A DNA stretch of 8,670 nucleotides, taken from NCBI GenBank assembly GCA_900554835.1, contig USJD01000155.1:1-8670 (forward strand). The letters are read 5' to 3'. Made by a program: the position numbers and the translations under genes. This document shows, in pieces, positions 1 through 5,485 of this stretch (its first letter is position 1; each line of letters starts with the position of its first letter). The notes below the pieces were generated by a model that did not search any database, had not been told where the DNA came from, and worked only from the letters and a program-made list of their open reading frames with translations. Source of the DNA: an uncultured Prevotella sp. (lineage in GTDB: Bacteria > Bacteroidota > Bacteroidia > Bacteroidales > Bacteroidaceae).

Positions 1-283
1 GAGCAAGGCGTTTGGCAACGAAATCCTCTGCATGCTTACGGATGGTTTCCAAGCCCTTTTCTGCAATATATTCCTTATCCCTCTTCGAAAGGTGAAAACG
101 GCTGCGGAATGCTGATTTCGAAAGCCTTTCAAACAGATCTGTCAAGTCATACTCTTTGTCTGGAGAGGTATGGTTTTCCTTGTTTTCTGAAGAGACAGAA
201 TCTTTCTGATAATCCTCTTTCTCCTCAGGAAACAAATTGAGTTCTACATATCTAGCATGGTTTGCCCTCGAATCTTTTTTCAT
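1..283 (-). CDS. DUF4186 family protein, N-terminal part (gene runs off the left edge)
   Basis: Reading leftward from an ATG at 283, 94 codons stay open to the window edge, so only the N-terminal part is visible. Residues 1-45 are polar and low in complexity (MKKDSRANHARYVEL followed by many K, E, D and S) and look disordered. From about residue 46 the sequence becomes conserved: DLTDLFERLSKSAFRSRFHL, then SKRDKEYIAEKG and IRKHAEDFVAKRLA. I recognise this as the start of the DUF4186 domain, a short family of unknown function; its cysteine- and histidine-containing second half lies outside the window. A purine-rich AGGAG stands about 12 bases before the ATG and supports this start. The gene follows ogt after 77 bp on the same strand, with no good promoter seen between them, so co-transcription is likely. 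The family assignment is from memory of the motif; no function is proposed. Confidence 0.75.
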   Translation of the reverse strand, partial: MKKDSRANHARYVELNLFPEEKEDYQKDSVSSENKENHTSPDKEYDLTDLFERLSKSAFRSRFHLSKRDKEYIAEKGLETIRKHAEDFVAKRLA

Positions 284-360
284 ATCTATTTATCTCCTAT
301 ATCTGTTTCATCCTTGTAGATAGATACATTCTTATCGAATTTACAAATAATGGAATGCAT

Positions 361-870
361 TTATGATATTTCCGTCTCCAGCTCCAGCAAAATTCTCTTT
401 GCTTCCAGTCCTCCAGCAAAGCCTGTCAAGGAACGATTACAGCCGATAACGCGATGGCAGGGGATAAGGATGCTGATGCCGTTGGCTCCGATAGCTCTAG
501 CCACGGCTCTGACACTATTGGGACTGCCTATATTTTGAGCAATCTCCTTATAGCTTTTGGTTTCACCGTATGGTATATCAAGCAATGCATTCCATACTTT
601 TTTCTGGAAATCTGTTCCTACAGGATGCAACGGAATTTCGAATATCTTGCGATTGCCGGTGAAATATTCATCCAATTGCTTCTTGGTCAGTTCCAAGATA
701 GAAGATGTTTCAATCTTGAACTCTGCCTTCATATATCGCAAAAGGCGAAGTTTGTTGCGCTCTGCACATGGCATTTCATTCCAATCACAAAGGCACAATT
801 CTTCACCCACCGATGCCAAAATTAACTCTCCACAGGGCGAGTTGTAATATTGGATGTTTATTTGCTGCAT
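361..870 (-). CDS. ogt: Methylated-DNA--[protein]-cysteine S-methyltransferase (Ogt/MGMT type)
   Basis: A suicide DNA-repair protein that moves the alkyl group from O6-alkylguanine (and O4-alkylthymine) in DNA to its own cysteine. The 169 residues match the length of a stand-alone Ogt. Residues 1-80 form the divergent N-terminal domain. The conserved C-terminal domain starts near residue 84 (GTDFQKKVWNALLDIPYGET). It continues with the helix-turn-helix region SVRAVARAIGAN (residues 119-130), where R121 is the expected arginine finger. The active-site motif IPCHRVIG (136-143) has C138 as the alkyl acceptor, and SLTGFAGGLEAKR follows as in the family. No AraC-type or Ada N-terminal domain is attached, so this is not a full Ada. 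The ATG lies 27 bp after the stop of the upstream VOC gene, which suggests one mRNA. Confidence in the function is high; ogt is used as the generic symbol. Confidence 0.95.
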   Translation of the reverse strand: MQQINIQYYNSPCGELILASVGEELCLCDWNEMPCAERNKLRLLRYMKAEFKIETSSILELTKKQLDEYFTGNRKIFEIPLHPVGTDFQKKVWNALLDIPYGETKSYKEIAQNIGSPNSVRAVARAIGANGISILIPCHRVIGCNRSLTGFAGGLEAKRILLELETEIS

Positions 871-897
871 TCTATCAAATGTGATTAAACAGAATCT

Positions 898-1284
898 TTA
901 TTTTTCATATAGTTCTATCGGCAAACCATCTGGGTCACTGAAGAATACAAATCGCTTGCCGGTATATTCATCCGTGCGTATAGGTTCATGCGCGATACCT
1001 TTACAGTCAAGTTCATCAATTGCCTCCGAAAGGTCATCCACCTCAAAAGCAAGATGGCGCAGACCAGCTGCTTCCGGATAGGAAGGACGTGCAGGTGGGT
1101 TCGGGAAGGAGAACAATTCGATGACATACGCATCATCAAGCCAGCAGTCTGCCTTCCATGAGTCACGTTCTTCACGATAGTTTTCACTCACAATCTTCAT
1201 TCCGAGCACATCAGTATAGAAATGCTTGGATTTCTCATAGTCGGAGCAAATCACGGCTATATGATGGATTTTGTTAAGTTTCAT
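898..1284 (-). CDS. gloA2: YaeR/GloA2-type VOC superfamily metalloprotein (glyoxalase I-like)
   Basis: A 128-residue protein of the vicinal oxygen chelate fold, with two beta-alpha-beta-beta-beta modules. It closely resembles the E. coli YaeR / SMU1112c group: KIHHIAVICSDYEKSKHFY, YREERDSWKAD, YVIELFSFPNPPARPSYPEA, GLRHLAFEVDD, DEYTGKRF and FSDPDGLPIELYE are all family signatures. The expected metal ligands are present as H8, E56, H77 and E124. True glyoxalase I isomerises the methylglyoxal-glutathione adduct; the substrate of the YaeR group is not settled, so the role in aldehyde detoxification is inference. An in-frame ATG at 1305 would add seven residues, but it lies inside the likely -7 promoter box, so 1284 is preferred and gives the usual family start. 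It is probably the first gene of an operon with ogt and the DUF4186 gene. Confidence 0.9.
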   Translation of the reverse strand: MKLNKIHHIAVICSDYEKSKHFYTDVLGMKIVSENYREERDSWKADCWLDDAYVIELFSFPNPPARPSYPEAAGLRHLAFEVDDLSEAIDELDCKGIAHEPIRTDEYTGKRFVFFSDPDGLPIELYEK

Positions 1285-1286
1285 AT

Positions 1287-1378
1287 ATATTGTACTTTTT
1301 TGCAAAAATAATAAATATTTTCAGATTTCGCAAGATAAAGTACAATATGGCATTCTTATTTATAATATATTATACTTT
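1287..1378. repeat. Three copies of a 12-bp GTAC/ATAC-centred box in the divergent promoter region
   Basis: ATATTGTACTTT occurs at 1287-1298. Its exact reverse complement AAAGTACAATAT is at 1337-1348. A third copy in the first orientation with one change (ATATTATACTTT) is at 1367-1378. The first copy lies at the predicted start site of the VOC operon, and the other two lie upstream of both divergent promoters. This is the layout of operator boxes for a dimeric regulator. Which protein might bind is not visible. The region is very AT-rich, which weakens the case, though a 12-bp perfect match over 92 bp is still notable. Confidence 0.4.
1303..1334 (-). promoter_or_regulatory. Bacteroidota-type promoter for the VOC-ogt-DUF4186 operon
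   Basis: On the minus strand CTTG (1331-1334) is followed after 20 bp by TATTTTTG (1303-1310). This is a full match to the TAnnTTTG -7 element and a three-of-four match to the TTTG -33 element. Transcription would start near 1295-1299, leaving a leader of only about 11-15 nt before the ATG at 1284. Confidence 0.55.
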
Positions 1379-1391
1379 TATTGAACTTTTC

Positions 1392-1422
1392 TTTGAGTTT
1401 TGCCATATTTTCATTAACTTTG
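1392..1422 (+). promoter_or_regulatory. Consensus Bacteroidota promoter for the yaaA remnant
   Basis: TTTG (1392-1395), 19 bp, then TAACTTTG (1415-1422): a complete match to the TTTG-N19-TAnnTTTG consensus and the best one in the window. It points to the ATG at 1468, giving a leader of about 40 nt. The promoter looks intact although the gene it served is broken. Confidence 0.65.
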
Positions 1423-1467
1423 CCAGCAAAACTATCATTAAGAATTACCCTTTAAAATAAACGTATT

Positions 1468-1729
1468 ATGCAGATATTATTGGCAAATGCCAAAATCATG
1501 TTTGATAAGGCAGATAGGGCAGCTGTTTCAAAGCCACTTTTCCAGTCTGTGGCTGAAAATGCAGGCAGTGTGGGCTAAATCCTGCCGTGGAGCTATGGTG
1601 AGATACATTTTAAGCAACCAACTTGCTACTCCAGAAGAATTGGCAGCCTTCAGTTACGAAGGTTTTAAATACGCACCAGAATTAGGAGAGGTGGCTTTTC
1701 CGCATTTCGTTCGTAATATAACAAAATAG
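1468..1729 (+). pseudogene. yaaA: yaaA (DUF328, peroxide-stress protein) remnant with a large internal deletion
   Basis: Two pieces of one gene are joined out of frame. The first (1468-1578) reads MQILLANAKIMFDKADRAAV, then SKPLFQSVAENAGSVG and stop: a Bacteroidota-style YaaA N-terminus of 36 residues. The second lies in the +1-shifted frame from about 1566 to the stop at 1727-1729. It reads AVWAKSCRGAMVRYILSNQL, then ATPEELAAFSYEGFKYAPEL and a short tail ending in NITK. This matches the YaaA C-terminus (compare CRG/ARG-x-M-x-R-[FY]-I and the PE-L-xx-F-x-xEG motif). YaaA is normally about 250 residues, so roughly 165 codons between the pieces are missing, including the conserved core. The full-length protein limits iron-driven oxidative damage during peroxide stress in E. 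coli; this copy cannot make it. The promoter upstream is still good, so a 36-residue peptide may be made. An assembly error of this size is possible but less likely than a real deletion. Confidence 0.8.
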
Positions 1730-1798
1730 TACTTTTTACCATTCCTACATCAAAGATGATATTCTTGTTTCTGCTCATTGCTGTCTACATCTTATGTC

Positions 1799-2593
1799 TT
1801 AACTTTTTACATAGAAGAACTCAGGCTGCTTGGATTCGGCAAAGGCCTTCTCAAATTTCCAGCTGACTGCCTTATATAACAGACCTCCAAATTGGCGGGC
1901 ATGCTGAGGGCAGACCACTACACATCTACCACACGAGATACATTTCTTTTCATTTGTCTTATATGGTTCTTCCTGCGTAATGGCTCCGACAGGGCACATC
2001 TTCACACAAGCATGGCAGGAAGTACATTTTCCCTTGCTTCCTTCTGGATGCAGGGGAATTGGCTTGGTATCACGATATGGGCGGTTGCCATTTACCATCA
2101 GTCGGCTAACTGCTGCCATTTTTGAAATCTGGGATAGAAGTTGACTACTCTTTGAAGCGAAATCATGGAGTTGGGCCATATCATCAGCATCAGGTCTTCC
2201 TTCCGCAACCTTAGGGAAAATGGAATGCTGGGCTATGACGGCAGCCGCAGAGAGAAGCTTGAAGCCGTGGGATTCCACCAGGTCCTTCAGCTCTATGAGC
2301 GTATCATCGTAGGCTCTGTTACCATAGACACATACTATGATGGCTGGGGTATTGTTTCCAAGAAAACGTCTCAATGAACGAACTGCCATTTCAGGAACTC
2401 TACCAGCATAGGAAGGTACTCCCACAATCAACAGATCATCTTCACTTCCAAGCGAGACATCATCCTTCAGCATATCAGAAGTGATGTCATACTCCTTAAC
2501 TGGCTTCTGAAACTGGGACGCAATCTCACGGACTACACGTCTTGTTGAAAAAGTGGCGCTATAATAGACCAAGTGGATGTTTTTAATATTCAT
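1799..2593 (-). CDS. EFR1 family ferrodoxin: flavodoxin-like domain fused to a 2x[4Fe-4S] ferredoxin
   Basis: A 264-residue soluble electron carrier. The N-terminal flavodoxin-like part (residues 1-160) begins with the beta-strand and phosphate-loop-like stretch IHLVYYSATFSTRRV, followed by LLIVGVPSYAGRVPEMA and IIVCVYGNRAYDDTLIEL, as expected of an FMN-binding fold. The C-terminal part carries two classic CxxCxxCxxxC clusters: C190, C193, C196, C200 and C218, C221, C224, C228, each followed by proline. The domain order matches the EFR1 family, whose redox partner is generally unknown. An ATG at 2647 would add 18 residues, but it lies upstream of the predicted -7 box; the ATG at 2593 is therefore chosen and starts right at the first flavodoxin strand. 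The gene appears to be a single-gene unit, converging with the yaaA remnant across 69 bp in which I see no clear terminator. Confidence 0.9.
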   Translation of the reverse strand: MNIKNIHLVYYSATFSTRRVVREIASQFQKPVKEYDITSDMLKDDVSLGSEDDLLIVGVPSYAGRVPEMAVRSLRRFLGNNTPAIIVCVYGNRAYDDTLIELKDLVESHGFKLLSAAAVIAQHSIFPKVAEGRPDADDMAQLHDFASKSSQLLSQISKMAAVSRLMVNGNRPYRDTKPIPLHPEGSKGKCTSCHACVKMCPVGAITQEEPYKTNEKKCISCGRCVVVCPQHARQFGGLLYKAVSWKFEKAFAESKQPEFFYVKS

Positions 2594-2616
2594 AATGTCA
2601 TTGTCTTTTTGGGATG

Positions 2617-2648
2617 CAAAAATACGATTTTTATGTGAAACCAGCAAT
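2617..2648 (-). promoter_or_regulatory. Promoter of the EFR1 ferrodoxin gene
   Basis: On the minus strand ATTG (2645-2648), 20 bp, then TATTTTTG (2617-2624), a full -7 match with a three-of-four -33 match. The start site would be near 2610-2613, giving a leader of about 20 nt to the ATG at 2593. This is the main reason for rejecting the longer reading frame from 2647. Confidence 0.5.
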
Positions 2649-2665
2649 TGATTTGAAGATTTTTA

Positions 2666-2734
2666 TTATCTTTGAAGAAGATAAACTGCACTCGGCAATC
2701 TGTAAGCAAGCTTACATTACGCTCATTTGCACTA
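2666..2734. repeat. Cluster of short inverted repeats with a TGCACT direct repeat
   Basis: TTATCTT / AAGATAA (2666-2672 / 2678-2684) forms a 7-bp inverted repeat, and TGTAAGC / GCTTACA (2701-2707 / 2710-2716) a second one with a 2-nt centre. TGCACT occurs twice in the same orientation at 2687-2692 and 2728-2733, flanking the second palindrome. The wording (TGCACTCGGCA, TTTGCACTA) recalls intergenic elements I associate with Bacteroides and Prevotella genomes; that link is from memory and unverified. The first inverted repeat overlaps a plus-strand TATCTTTG (2667-2674) that matches the -7 box but lacks a good -33 box. Confidence 0.4.
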
Positions 2735-2743
2735 TATAGAAGG

Positions 2744-2783
2744 CAAGGGAGCGGACTAGGCAATGCTTTAGTCCGCTCCCTTG
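2744..2783. terminator. Perfect 15-bp stem-loop, probable transcription terminator
   Basis: CAAGGGAGCGGACTA (2744-2758) and its exact reverse complement (2769-2783) enclose a 10-nt loop. The GC-rich stem is followed on the plus strand by TTTAATTTAG and on the minus strand by CCTTCTATATAG, so neither side has a clean U tract. It could end the minus-strand MFS transcript (175 nt past that stop), or a plus-strand transcript starting near 2680. Confidence 0.6.
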
Positions 2784-2811
2784 TTTAATTTAGTTTAAAT
2801 CCTGAACAATT

Positions 2812-2843
2812 CTTGTTTATCTCTAGGTAAAATTGTATCTTTG
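2812..2843 (+). promoter_or_regulatory. Plus-strand promoter ahead of the 21-bp repeat ORF
   Basis: CTTG (2812-2815), 20 bp, then TATCTTTG (2836-2843), a full match to the -7 consensus. Transcription would begin about 2847-2851, only some ten bases before the ATG at 2858. There is no conventional plus-strand gene downstream, which makes this promoter noteworthy. Confidence 0.45.
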
Positions 2844-2857
2844 CCGTGGAGAAAGTT

Positions 2858-2950
2858 ATGTTCAGCACTGCAGAACTTATATTCAACACTGCTGAACTTA
2901 AGTTCAACAGCGCTGAACGGAGATTTCTAATGATACAGACACTTTTATGA
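2858..2950 (+). CDS. Possible 30-residue ORF made of a 7-residue repeat (doubtful)
   Basis: ATG at 2858 opens 30 codons ending in TGA at 2948-2950. The first 23 residues are three copies of a heptad-like unit: FSTAELI, FNTAELK, FNSAERR, followed by FLMIQTLL. A purine stretch GGAGAAAG lies just before the ATG and a good -7 box lies at 2836-2843. The product would be tiny and I know no family for it. It may be a leader peptide, the surviving start of a lost gene, or not translated at all, with the DNA repeat being the functional unit. It converges with the MFS gene, whose stop is 8 bp further on. Confidence 0.25.
   Translation: MFSTAELIFNTAELKFNSAERRFLMIQTLL
2861..2923 (+). repeat. Three tandem 21-bp repeats, each an imperfect palindrome
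   Basis: Units at 2861-2881, 2882-2902 and 2903-2923 start TTCAGCACTGCAGAA, TTCAACACTGCTGAA and TTCAACAGCGCTGAA: 15-bp near-palindromes of the form TTCAnC-nnn-GnTGAA with 6-bp spacers. Across the junction of units 2 and 3 lies a perfect 14-bp palindrome TGAACTTAAGTTCA (2893-2906), and the whole of units 2 and 3 can fold into an 18-bp stem with three mismatches. The 21-bp period equals two helical turns and also seven codons. Confidence 0.8.
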
Positions 2951-2957
2951 GGGACTT

Positions 2958-4130
2958 TTACTTTTTACTGCAAATAGTGATGCTGAGCGATATGGCAGCC
3001 AAGACTGCTCCTACTGCACATACACCCATCCAGCCTTCATGTGTCCAGGCTAATCCAGCACAATAAGTGCCAAAGGAGCCACCAATAAAATAGGTGGTCA
3101 TGAAAATGGTGTTGGCCCTGTTTGAGGCTTCAGGCATTTCCTGAATACAACCACTCTGGTTGCTTAGTTGCAGACATTGTAAACCGATGTCAACCAGGAT
3201 GATAGCCACAATAAGTCCCATATAGGTGTCGCCAAAGAGATAAGCTGTGGTCCATGCTACAAGCTGCAGACAGGCACCGTAAAGGCTCATTCTTCTAATG
3301 CCCCATTGGTTCACAAGTTTTCCTAACCCGCTTGCAGCCAAAGCTCCTGCTATGCCGCACATACCTAATGTGCCTACCATCTCGCTACCCGAGAAGAATG
3401 GGGCTTGTGCCAAGCGGAAGGCGAGACAAGACCAGATGGCCATCATACTACCAAAACTGAAAGCGGCACGGATGGCATAGAGACGTATGCGGGCATTGCT
3501 GGCTACAATGTGAAAGACACTTTTCATCAGCCCCCTATATGTTCCTACATAGTTGCTGCCTATCTGCGGCATGATCTTGAGCGTGAGAATCATGCAGACA
3601 ATCATGATGAGGGCTGCAATGATAAACATCTCGCGCCAGCCCAACCATTCGCCTACATAACCGCTGACCACTCTGGAGGCAAGGATGCCTGTAAGCAGAC
3701 CCGACAGGACAATGCCCATGTTTCTGCTTTTATTTTTCTTCTCGGAGTATTGTCCAGCTATAGGAATGAAGAATTGTGGAATGACCGAACAGGCACCCAG
3801 TAGGAGAGAGGCTCCCCAAACAATCCATACTTTTTGGGCGAACGCTATGATAACCGCCATGACGGCTGCTACGGACATATTGATGACGATGATGCGGCGG
3901 CGTGAGTAGAGGTCGCCCATAGGAATCAGGAAGCATAAGCCCAATGCATAGCCTATCTGTGTGACAACGGTTATGAGATTAGCCTCATGTTGGCTCACAT
4001 CCATGTCATGGCGAATCATCTCTAAGAGCGGTTGATTATAGTAGCAGTTTGCTACTGTGAGGCCAGCTATTACGGCCATCGTCAGCAACAAACTGCGCTC
4101 TATTCCTTCGTTTTCTTTCAGTTGTTTCAT
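2958..4130 (-). CDS. Major facilitator superfamily (MFS) permease, substrate unknown
   Basis: A 390-residue inner-membrane protein, the usual length for a 12-helix MFS carrier. The first membrane helix includes LLLTMAVIAGLTVANCYYNQ; the YYNQPLL motif after it is typical of one branch of bacterial MFS efflux-type proteins. The loop between helices 2 and 3 carries a motif A variant, PMGDLYSRRRIIV, with the expected D and the cluster of arginines. Further hydrophobic helices follow regularly, with a central loop near residue 200 (YRGLMKSVFH), and the protein ends in a short basic tail. The gene starts 8 bp after the stop of the DUF386 cupin gene, so the two are almost surely one transcript. Because DUF386 proteins often accompany sugar-acid or amino-sugar pathways, a sugar-related substrate is a reasonable inference, but drug efflux is equally open. 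Confidence 0.9.
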   Translation of the reverse strand: MKQLKENEGIERSLLLTMAVIAGLTVANCYYNQPLLEMIRHDMDVSQHEANLITVVTQIGYALGLCFLIPMGDLYSRRRIIVINMSVAAVMAVIIAFAQKVWIVWGASLLLGACSVIPQFFIPIAGQYSEKKNKSRNMGIVLSGLLTGILASRVVSGYVGEWLGWREMFIIAALIMIVCMILTLKIMPQIGSNYVGTYRGLMKSVFHIVASNARIRLYAIRAAFSFGSMMAIWSCLAFRLAQAPFFSGSEMVGTLGMCGIAGALAASGLGKLVNQWGIRRMSLYGACLQLVAWTTAYLFGDTYMGLIVAIILVDIGLQCLQLSNQSGCIQEMPEASNRANTIFMTTYFIGGSFGTYCAGLAWTHEGWMGVCAVGAVLAAISLSITICSKK

Positions 4131-4138
4131 TTTACAAA

Positions 4139-4825
4139 TCAGTCTTTGTAATCCACCTTGATGACAAGTACTCTGATGTCTTGATTGTCGGTATCGTTGG
4201 CTACCTTGGCGATGTGCCAGTCACGAGGGAAAAAGATGAAAAATTCATCTGGAGTGCTGTCGTAGAACTTGGTACGGCACTTCTTGTAGTCGTAATGAAT
4301 GACATCAGGACGGTACTTGCAGTTGGGCGTACTGGTATAGTGGTCGATGATGCCAAAACGCTCCACGCCCTTGACGACATACTGGAAATCAATGTGATGG
4401 TTGTGGCTTTCAGAACCGCGCTTTTCCAATGGATCGTTCTTGCTATCCTCTACGCTGATGGTGAGTGATGAGCCTGGAATTTTGTGCTTGCCGCCAGGGA
4501 TGCTGAGCAAATCGGTCTTGGCAAGATAATCGAAAAGTGCCTTCCACTGTTCAGGATTCTTCTGATACTGGAGATAGAAATCCACGAGATTGACACTGTG
4601 GTGAGGGCGAGCCTTGGTAAAGCCATTCTGCCAGGCGCCTGACGCAGCCCATGCCTCTGCCTCCTTGATGAGTTGAGGGTTGTTGCCGTAATACTGGGTA
4701 TAATAACCTTTCGCATTCTTGCTGCATGAAGACTGGGGCTTACAGCAGGCTTTCTTGTTTTCCTGTGCTACCATTGCCAATGAAGAAGAGAGCAATAGAG
4801 CGATTCCAAAAATGATTTTTTTCAT
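4139..4825 (-). CDS. Secreted YhcH/YjgK/YiaL family (DUF386) cupin protein with N-terminal cysteine cluster
   Basis: Residues 1-20 form a signal peptide (MKKIIFGIALLLSSSLAMVA, cleavage likely near AQ-EN), so the protein is exported to the periplasm or beyond. A linker with cysteines C27, C28 and C34 (ACCKPQSSC) follows. From about residue 75 the sequence fits the YhcH/YjgK/YiaL beta-sandwich. SESHNHHIDFQYVVKG (138-153) corresponds to the family's HRxYIDIQYxxxG, and DEFFIFFPRDWHIAKVA (193-209) to its FAIFFPxDVHxP motif; H144 and H204 are the likely metal ligands. Known members are about 150 residues, cytoplasmic, and linked to sialic acid, sugar-acid or galactoside pathways, so the signal peptide and the extra ~70 residues are unusual. 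The ATG at 4825 is used because a longer frame to 4906 crosses the predicted promoter and would bury the signal peptide. It is the first gene of an operon with the MFS permease. Confidence 0.85.
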   Translation of the reverse strand: MKKIIFGIALLLSSSLAMVAQENKKACCKPQSSCSKNAKGYYTQYYGNNPQLIKEAEAWAASGAWQNGFTKARPHHSVNLVDFYLQYQKNPEQWKALFDYLAKTDLLSIPGGKHKIPGSSLTISVEDSKNDPLEKRGSESHNHHIDFQYVVKGVERFGIIDHYTSTPNCKYRPDVIHYDYKKCRTKFYDSTPDEFFIFFPRDWHIAKVANDTDNQDIRVLVIKVDYKD

Positions 4826-4864
4826 TGTCGTTACGTTGATTATGTTGATTTGTCTTAATCGTTG

Positions 4865-4896
4865 CAAAGGTACATCAAATTCATGAGATGACCAAG
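4865..4896 (-). promoter_or_regulatory. Promoter of the DUF386 cupin - MFS operon
   Basis: On the minus strand CTTG (4893-4896), 20 bp, then TACCTTTG (4865-4872), a full -7 match. The start site would be near 4858-4861, leaving a leader of about 35 nt. The -33 box lies within a few bases of the U tract of the preceding rpiB terminator. Confidence 0.55.
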
Positions 4897-4909
4897 CAAA
4901 AAACACAAA

Positions 4910-4949
4910 AAAATGTGCTTATTTCCAATAGGGGAGATAAGCACATTTT
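4910..4949 (-). terminator. Rho-independent terminator of the tkt-rpiB unit
   Basis: AAAATGTGCTTAT (4910-4922) pairs perfectly with ATAAGCACATTTT (4937-4949). Three more pairs and one G-T wobble continue inward to a 6-nt loop (4927-4932). On the minus strand the stem is followed by a run of T (4904-4909, then GTGTTTTTTG), the classic intrinsic terminator. It lies 53 bp past the rpiB stop. The A/T flanks are nearly symmetrical, so it may also work on the plus strand. Confidence 0.85.
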
Positions 4950-5002
4950 CTATAGGTTTACTGGTTCTTTCTGTTCATTTTCTTAAGAATCAGTTGCAAG
5001 AC

Positions 5003-5446
5003 TTACTTCTGAAGAGGAATCTTCTTGACACGACGCTCGTGGCGGCCACCTTCGAAGGAAGCTGAGAAGAACTCGTCCATGATAGCCTCTGCAGTCTTGT
5101 TGTCGATGAAACGGCCTGGAAGTACCAAGACATTTGCATCATTATGCTGACGGATGAGGTGAGCAATCTCCTTGTTCCATGCCAAACCAGCACGTACACC
5201 CTGATGCTTGTTCAAGGTCATGGAGATACCCTCGCCACTACCGCAGATACCGATACCAGGATAAACCTCGCCGCTCTCGATACCCTCGCCAAGTGCATGA
5301 CCGAAGTCTGGGTAGTCAACGCTTTCGTCGCTATATGTACCATAATCCTTTACAGGATAACCTTTCTTCTCCAAATACTGCAATACAAATTGTTTCATTG
5401 GGAAACCTGCGTGATCGCATGCAACTCCTACTGTCTTTACTTCCAT
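5003..5446 (-). CDS. rpiB: Ribose-5-phosphate isomerase B
   Basis: Interconverts D-ribose 5-phosphate and D-ribulose 5-phosphate in the cytoplasm, part of the non-oxidative pentose phosphate pathway. The 147 residues match the RpiB/LacA/LacB family length and fold: the N-terminal VGVACDHAGFPMK carries D11 and H12 for substrate contact, DYGTYSDESVDYPDFG follows, then GIGICGSGEGISMTLNKHQG with the catalytic cysteine C68. RAGLAWNKEIAHLIRQHNDAN contains H101, the ring-opening histidine. NVLVLPGRFID and the basic tail HERRVKKI are also typical. E72 in GSGEG is where many homologues have isoleucine or asparagine, which I take as lineage variation. The gene lies 118 bp after transketolase on the same strand, separated by a large hairpin, so it may be expressed at a lower level than, or separately from, tkt. 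A strong terminator follows. Confidence 0.95.
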   Translation of the reverse strand: MEVKTVGVACDHAGFPMKQFVLQYLEKKGYPVKDYGTYSDESVDYPDFGHALGEGIESGEVYPGIGICGSGEGISMTLNKHQGVRAGLAWNKEIAHLIRQHNDANVLVLPGRFIDNKTAEAIMDEFFSASFEGGRHERRVKKIPLQK

Positions 5447-5485
5447 AATCGTTAAAATTTAAAGGTTAGAACTTATTTATATGAA

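Noticed and set aside
454..825. 123-codon plus-strand ORF opposite ogt
   Set aside because: It overlaps the catalytic region of a clear Ogt; no start signal or family likeness.
1487..1729. 80-codon ORF starting at 1487 taken as a real gene
   Set aside because: Its first ~26 codons are the yaaA N-terminus read in the wrong frame; only the C-terminal part is meaningful, so it is treated as part of the pseudogene.
2594..2647. Upstream ATG giving the EFR1 protein 18 more residues
   Set aside because: It overlaps the predicted promoter; the flavodoxin fold starts at the later methionine.
2861..2923. CRISPR-like array
   Set aside because: The repeats are contiguous 21-bp units with no unique spacers and no cas genes nearby.
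3405..3803. 132-codon plus-strand ORF opposite the MFS gene
   Set aside because: Antisense to membrane helices, with composition that follows from the complementary hydrophobic codons; nothing recognisable.
4826..4906. Upstream ATG giving the cupin 27 more residues
   Set aside because: The extension crosses the -7 box and would place 27 polar residues before a normal signal peptide.
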